Positions 31,724-34,967 of a stretch of 34,967 nucleotides of DNA are shown here, piece after piece. The notes under the pieces were generated by a model that worked only from the letters and a program-made list of their open reading frames with translations, was not told the origin of the DNA and did not search any database. The stretch lies in contig NZ_JAESVA010000020.1 of assembly GCF_020621385.1 (NCBI RefSeq), positions 1 to 34,967 of the forward strand, written 5' to 3'. How positions within the stretch are numbered: the stretch's first letter is position 1; each line of letters starts with the position of its first letter. Both the position numbers and the translations under genes were made by a program. This DNA comes from Acidisoma cellulosilyticum. Its GTDB lineage: Bacteria; Pseudomonadota; Alphaproteobacteria; Acetobacterales; Acetobacteraceae.

Positions 31724-32707
31724 ATGCCCACCGACGAACTCACCTTCTCAGCTCTTCTGAATAGAATGAGCTATGATTTTGATCTGATCCTGACGGTCGA
31801 CGCGCATGGGCTGGTAACCGACGCGAGTGGCACAATAATCAGCGCTCTGGGTCAAGAAACCACTGTAACGGCACTGCAAGACACCGTTGGCAACAACGTA
31901 ACCTTTGATCAGCAACTTAGATTGCCAGATCAGCGTTTTGTATCTTCGGCGCCATATGCGGATACAAACGGAATTGGATTTTCTGATTCATCAGGAAATG
32001 AATATGACCTTTTTTCCATTTCCTACATACCTGCGGATACATTCATTACTTACAATTCTCCTGGTCCGGCTTACACCGCCAGATACATCAGCCTCGAACC
32101 AAACTGTTACTTATCGGGAACTCGGATTAAGACCGCAGAAGGTTCTATATGCGTTGAGAACCTTGTTATTGGTGACACACTTCTCACCATCGATGGGGTT
32201 TCCAAGCCGGTTAAATGGATTGGTCACCGTCACGTCGACTGCAAGCGGCATCCTGTACCCACCAAAGTACTTCCCGTCGAAATCCAGACAAATGCTTTTG
32301 GATCGGGGCTACCGGGAAGCAGCCTGTTCCTTTCTCCTGACCATGGCGTATTTGTCGAAGGCGTTTTGATACCAATCAAACACCTTATCAATGGCACGAC
32401 TATTCGGCAGGTAAAGGTCGAGACCCTTACCTACTTCCATATAGAGCTGGAAGAACACTCCATCATTTTTGCCGAGGGATTGCCTTGCGAGACCTATCTA
32501 GAAAGCGGTCAGCGCTGCGCCTTCGACAATAGCAGCGAGGCTACCACGTTTCATCCTCAATTTGAGCCTCATCCCGACCAACATTTTATGTGGGAAAGCG
32601 TTGGCTTTGCTCCGTTGGTCGTATCCGGGCCTCTTCTTAGCCGTACGCGAGCAGCAATAGCCCGGCAGTCCGCTGCGATGGCATCCGGTATCTGTCGAGC
32701 AGCATAA
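31724..32707 (+). CDS. Second Hint-domain protein
   Basis: 327 residues from the ATG at 31724, chosen because GAGAAGGT lies just upstream and the earlier open frame is not protein-like. The N-terminal 120 residues (YDFDLILTVDAHGLVTDASG) are a beta-rich domain. The Hint_2 domain follows from about 127: CYLSGTRIKTAEGSICVENL, KPVKWIGHRHVDC, SPDHGVFVEG, then YFHIELEEHSIIFAEGLPCE. It parallels the 15208 protein motif by motif but has no repeat passenger and uses more AT-rich codons, so it came from a different lineage. The Cys in NCYLSG is the candidate nucleophile. Confidence 0.85.
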   Translation: MPTDELTFSALLNRMSYDFDLILTVDAHGLVTDASGTIISALGQETTVTALQDTVGNNVTFDQQLRLPDQRFVSSAPYADTNGIGFSDSSGNEYDLFSISYIPADTFITYNSPGPAYTARYISLEPNCYLSGTRIKTAEGSICVENLVIGDTLLTIDGVSKPVKWIGHRHVDCKRHPVPTKVLPVEIQTNAFGSGLPGSSLFLSPDHGVFVEGVLIPIKHLINGTTIRQVKVETLTYFHIELEEHSIIFAEGLPCETYLESGQRCAFDNSSEATTFHPQFEPHPDQHFMWESVGFAPLVVSGPLLSRTRAAIARQSAAMASGICRAA

Positions 32708-32847
32708 CGCTCAATCATCGTCGGGTCATCGTCGCCCTGGTCGGCCCGATTGAGCCGCGTCATTACCGGCCATTTCCGAAGCACGGTCCCGACCGCCGAG
32801 TGTCGGTTTTGCATTGCGGCCATCGACATGCCATTCACGCGCCAAGC

Positions 32848-32920
32848 GGGCACGTAGCTCAACGGTTAGAGCTGGCCGCTCATAACGGCTTGGTTGTGGG
32901 TTCGATTCCTACCGTGCCCA
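32848..32920 (+). tRNA. tRNA with CAU anticodon (Met or Ile2)
   Basis: Full cloverleaf: acceptor GGGCACG/CGTGCCC, D stem GCTC/GAGC, anticodon stem GGCCG/CGGCT around CTCATAA, T arm GTGGG/CCTAC with loop TTCGATT. The discriminator is A at 32920 and CCA is not encoded. Anticodon CAU could be elongator Met or lysidine-modified Ile; I cannot tell which. Confidence 0.93.
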
Positions 32921-32924
32921 TTGT

Positions 32925-33001
32925 CGGGGTGTGGCGCAGCCTGGTAGCGCATCTGCTTTGGGAGCAGAGGGCCGGAGGTTCGAATCCTCTCGCCCCGACC
33001 A
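32925..33001 (+). tRNA. tRNA-Pro (UGG)
   Basis: Acceptor CGGGGTG pairs with CGCCCCG (one G-U), anticodon loop TTTGGGA gives UGG, T loop TTCGAAT. Discriminator A and CCA are encoded, ending at 33001. It lies four bases after the CAU tRNA, so the two are co-transcribed. Confidence 0.95.
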
Positions 33002-33017
33002 TCCCCACAAGCAACGA

Positions 33018-33043
33018 AAGCGCCCGAAGCGGGGGCGGCGCTT
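33018..33043 (+). terminator. Hairpin after the tRNA pair
   Basis: AAGCGCC (33018-33024) pairs with GGCGCTT (33037-33043) 16 bases after the tRNA-Pro end, a likely terminator although the U-tract is short. A second inverted pair, GTGGCGCT (33049-33056) and AGCGCCAC (33110-33117), follows. The stretch 33044-33211 has no gene. Confidence 0.5.
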
Positions 33044-33211
33044 AGAAGGTGGCGCTCCAGTTCACCTTGAGTGATTCGTTGCGATTTGCTACCGTTCGAT
33101 AGTCGCGGCAGCGCCACTGGCTACGTAAGCCGCTGGCTCACCACAGCACGAGGTCGCTCCGTCTCAACGGGTAGCCTCGTCCGCGGCGCCTGAGGAATTC
33201 GCTGCGACTGC

Positions 33212-33556
33212 ATGATGCCGAGCACTTCATGGCCACCTGAGACCTTCCCGCAATCGGCAGAGATCAACCAGCATGCCGCCAAATGGACGGCGGCGTCCGT
33301 GATCATCGGCGCGATCGCCACCGTCATCGGCGTCTTTACCTGGCCCACCCTAGGGTGCCTTGGTCTGTTGGAGATGGACCATCCGAAAGACATTGAACCG
33401 CGGGGATTAGACCACCCCTCTATTCACCCCTCCATTACCCTCGCTATTGCCCCCTCCAATCCTCACGCCGCAGTCACCTCTCAGGAGCCTCTGCAAAAAG
33501 CAGCGATGATGCATTGGTCCATGTATCCCAGATGGACGGCGACACGGCGGGGATAG
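33212..33556 (+). CDS. Possible small membrane protein
   Basis: About 114 residues. One convincing span, AASVIIGAIATVIGVFTWPT, follows a polar start (ETFPQSAEINQHAAKW). The C-terminal half is low in coding character and runs into a repeat-rich patch, so the true end may be lost. The minus-strand frame over the same bases is weaker. Confidence 0.35.
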   Translation: MMPSTSWPPETFPQSAEINQHAAKWTAASVIIGAIATVIGVFTWPTLGCLGLLEMDHPKDIEPRGLDHPSIHPSITLAIAPSNPHAAVTSQEPLQKAAMMHWSMYPRWTATRRG

Positions 33557-33708
33557 AACGGCGACGCCGAGGCGACAGGACGGCGACAGCCACAAAGGGT
33601 GTCGGCAATACCGACACCCTTGCCGCAAGTCGGGACACGGTCGGGACGCTGGCGCTACCGATGCGAGACGGGAGCGGGACAGCAGAGCGAGCCATATGGA
33701 CCAATGCA
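33510..33708. repeat. Inverted repeat enclosing a hairpin and short repeats
   Basis: TGCATTGGTCCAT (33510-33522) is repeated inverted as ATGGACCAATGCA (33696-33708). Between them are several ACGGCGAC-type units (about 33534-33589), a perfect 11-bp stem AAGGGTGTCGG, CAATA, CCGACACCCTT (33595-33621) and GGGAC-type repeats (about 33630-33681). The patch is noncoding and may be a terminator plus regulatory or replication site; bases 33709-33806 show no gene. Confidence 0.5.
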
Positions 33709-33806
33709 CCATCGGTGACTTTGGTCACGCGACGACAGAGATCACGGGCACGAGAGCTGACACAGGGGAAGGGGAAGGTCGGATGCCGCTACAGATGGTC
33801 GCCAGC

Positions 33807-34010
33807 CTAGCCATACATCAGGAAAAGCGCGGCGGCGTAGGCAGCTGCAATTGCCACCGCCAGGCCAGCGCACACCCCTCGACCGACGCCCTTCAATGCA
33901 ACGGCAGCAACGGCCAGGCCCAGTCCCGCGATGAGGCCCACGGGCCAGTAGAGGATTGCCAGCACCGCCAGAACGACCGGGGCGCTGAGCTGGATACTGA
34001 TGTCGCTCAT
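33807..34010 (-). CDS. Small protein with two or three membrane helices
   Basis: 67 residues, almost entirely hydrophobic: APVVLAVLAILYWPVGLIAG, LAVAAVALKGVG, then AGLAVAIAAAYAAALFLMYG. The ATG overlaps the previous stop (ATGA) and has a GAGGA ribosome site. It would sit in the inner membrane. Size and spans allow a holin, but nothing specific supports that. Confidence 0.65.
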   Translation of the reverse strand: MSDISIQLSAPVVLAVLAILYWPVGLIAGLGLAVAAVALKGVGRGVCAGLAVAIAAAYAAALFLMYG

Positions 34011-34168
34011 GGCCGTTCCTCGTGGCGCAGCGCCTGCCTTGGCAACGGCCTGCGGGCGGGTGCGATGGCTATGGGACCGCTCCCCGTTTTACCCATACGC
34101 CACTGGTGTCCCGACCGTCTCCCGCAGCTTTCCGGCTTCGTCTGCCCCCGGAAGTCTGCCAATGTCAC
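34007..34168 (-). CDS. Tiny basic protein coupled to the membrane gene
   Basis: 53 residues from GTG 34168, seven bases after the preceding stop, ending in ATGA over the next start. MTLADFRGQTKPESCGRRSG then ARRPLPRQALRHEERP: short, basic and probably disordered. It is supported only by its fit between two coupled genes. Confidence 0.4.
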   Translation of the reverse strand: MTLADFRGQTKPESCGRRSGHQWRMGKTGSGPIAIAPARRPLPRQALRHEERP

Positions 34169-34175
34169 GACCGTC

Positions 34176-34400
34176 TTATACGACGCGGTCGACCAGATCC
34201 TCGGCCGGGATGACGATCGCCATCTCGTGTATGGCCGCGATGATCGCTTCCACTTCGGCGGACACCACGTGCGCGGTCTCGTCTGCCGGACGCAGCCAGC
34301 CGGGCGGCAAGACGTCTTCCAGAGCGCTCCGGATCATCCCAAGCGCCTCCCAGGCCTCGTCGGAGGATCTTCCGGGTTCACCTTCGCTGTCGCTGGCCAT
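34176..34400 (-). CDS. Small acidic protein
   Basis: 74 residues from the ATG at 34400, which has GGAGAG five bases upstream; a longer frame starts at 34484 but is basic and unlikely. MASDSEGEPGRSSDEAWEAL then AEVEAIIAAIHEMAIVIPAE. Helical and strongly negative. No family is recognised. First gene of a small minus-strand operon. Confidence 0.6.
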   Translation of the reverse strand: MASDSEGEPGRSSDEAWEALGMIRSALEDVLPPGWLRPADETAHVVSAEVEAIIAAIHEMAIVIPAEDLVDRVV

Positions 34401-34549
34401 GTCCGCTCTCCGCTGTGGGAAGCCGACAGGTGGTGATGACGAATGCAGAATGACAGGGCGCGCATCTCGTCGTCTTTTGCCCATCGTCTCAGCACGCAGA
34501 TACCACTCAGGGGCCAGGACGCGCGGTTGTAGCGACCGGCGCTAGCGCC

Positions 34550-34651
34550 CTATCGATGTCGATGATCTTGGATTTGTATGATTCCAGCGATCAGCCCAGC
34601 CGTGATCGTATAGAGCGACAGGGCAATCAGGGCGCCGCGGATGATTTCCAT
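34550..34651 (-). CDS. 33-residue single-span membrane protein
   Basis: MEIIRGALIALSLYTITAGL then IAGIIQIQDHRHR: one membrane helix with a short polar tail. AGGGAGA lies about eight bases before the ATG. Too short for homology; the clean hydrophobic segment and ribosome site are the evidence. Bases 34401-34549 and 34652-34772 hold no other gene that I see. Confidence 0.5.
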   Translation of the reverse strand: MEIIRGALIALSLYTITAGLIAGIIQIQDHRHR

Positions 34652-34772
34652 CTCTTTTCTCCCTGAGCGAAACATGCGCTCGCCAGGGAAGAATCGCCAG
34701 TTGAAAATGACCCTGACCGGAGCGGCTGCCGGCGTGAGTTTCGCGACCAGCCCGCACACGCATGAGGGGGAT

Positions 34773-34967
34773 TCAGAAGTGGGCCGGGATCGGCGTCCTG
34801 CCAGCGTCACGAGCGCGCTGTTCGGCTGACGCCAGAGCGGCACGCTTCTCGGGCGTGCGATCGGCGCCTTTATTGCGCATAGCCTCGACCGAGGCCGGAG
34901 TATCGATAATACCCAGCTCGTTCTTCCTAGCCCTTACCCCAGTCAGGAGGTCATCAAGGGACAACCG
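34773..34967 (-). CDS. Junction-spanning small gene, main part
   Basis: The C-terminal part of the about 66-residue protein starting at 109 across the join: ARKNELGIIDTPASVEAMRN then TPEKRAALASAEQRARDAGR, ending PIPAHF. It is charged and helical, with no recognised family. Within the linear contig it would appear to start at a TTG (34964), but the circular reading gives an ATG. Confidence 0.6.
   Translation of the reverse strand, partial: RLSLDDLLTGVRARKNELGIIDTPASVEAMRNKGADRTPEKRAALASAEQRARDAGRTPIPAHF
34865..34967. repeat. Terminal direct repeat (right copy)
   Basis: Exact copy of bases 1-103. Removing one copy gives the circular form. Confidence 0.93.

Noticed and set aside
33407-33712. 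Minus frames over the repeat patch near 33.5 kb
   Set aside because: Composed of repeat-derived Arg/Pro/Ser runs and crossing a perfect hairpin.
1-34967. CRISPR array or conjugation genes
   Set aside because: No regularly spaced repeats of suitable length, and no relaxase or type IV secretion genes found by eye.

Overview
The window is a closed circular replicon read as a linear contig. Bases 1-103 are identical to bases 34865-34967, so the unique circle is 34864 bp, and one small minus-strand gene runs across the join. It is a plasmid: it has a RepA-type initiator with iteron-like repeats, a ParA ATPase with a small partner protein, a tyrosine recombinase and a toxin-antitoxin pair. It also carries phage-derived genes: a DUF5681 protein, a small-terminase-like protein, a lytic-transglycosylase virion-type protein, a very large Ala/Gly/Gln-rich structural-type protein and two tRNAs. 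I see no capsid, portal, large terminase, tail or relaxase gene. The host is probably an alphaproteobacterium, most likely of the Acetobacteraceae (acetic acid bacteria and relatives). The grounds are the strand-loop-strand plus Hint_2 protein, the RepA type, the IS5/IS1031-like transposase scrap and the GC-rich codon use. This host call is inference.

Layout. (1) 34773-109 across the join: small junction gene. (2) 358-717: DUF5681 gene (+). (3) 5954-897: a tight minus-strand replication operon of small unknown genes followed by a primase-helicase, which is split by a single in-frame TAA. (4) 6101-7341: a small helix-turn-helix gene with a three-half-site operator, and an unknown gene. (5) 7484-14701: the phage-type (+) module, which appears to contain a nested alternative-frame gene. 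(6) 15208-16998: a secreted-type repeat protein with a Hint domain, followed by an IS5 fragment. (7) 17387-20970: the plasmid backbone, with RepA, iterons, ParA, an RHH-like partner, and a family of TTACGT motifs around several genes and promoters. (8) 21056-28842: accessory cargo, with a HTH/PIN toxin-antitoxin pair, an AT-rich HNH protein, the recombinase, two conserved hypotheticals, a MarR regulator with a membrane partner, a cold-shock protein, a truncated OmpA-like gene and a periplasmic protein. (9) 28839-31575: an XRE repressor facing a seven-gene overlapping (+) operon, with a promoter between two operator arms; the operon includes two paired Tat-like secreted proteins and a catalytically dead S24-fold protein. 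(10) 31724-33043: a second Hint protein and tRNA-Met/Ile(CAU) plus tRNA-Pro(UGG). (11) 33200-34651: small membrane and acidic genes around a repeat-rich noncoding patch.

How it may work together. RepA with its iterons and the ParA cassette would maintain the circle. The TTACGT motif family is placed to act as both centromere and operator for the par, toxin-antitoxin and neighbouring small genes. The primase-helicase operon looks like a phage- or satellite-style replication module. Packaging- and ejection-type genes without capsid genes suggest either a decayed phage-plasmid or a capsid-borrowing satellite plasmid. All functions are read from sequence patterns only; no database search was possible.
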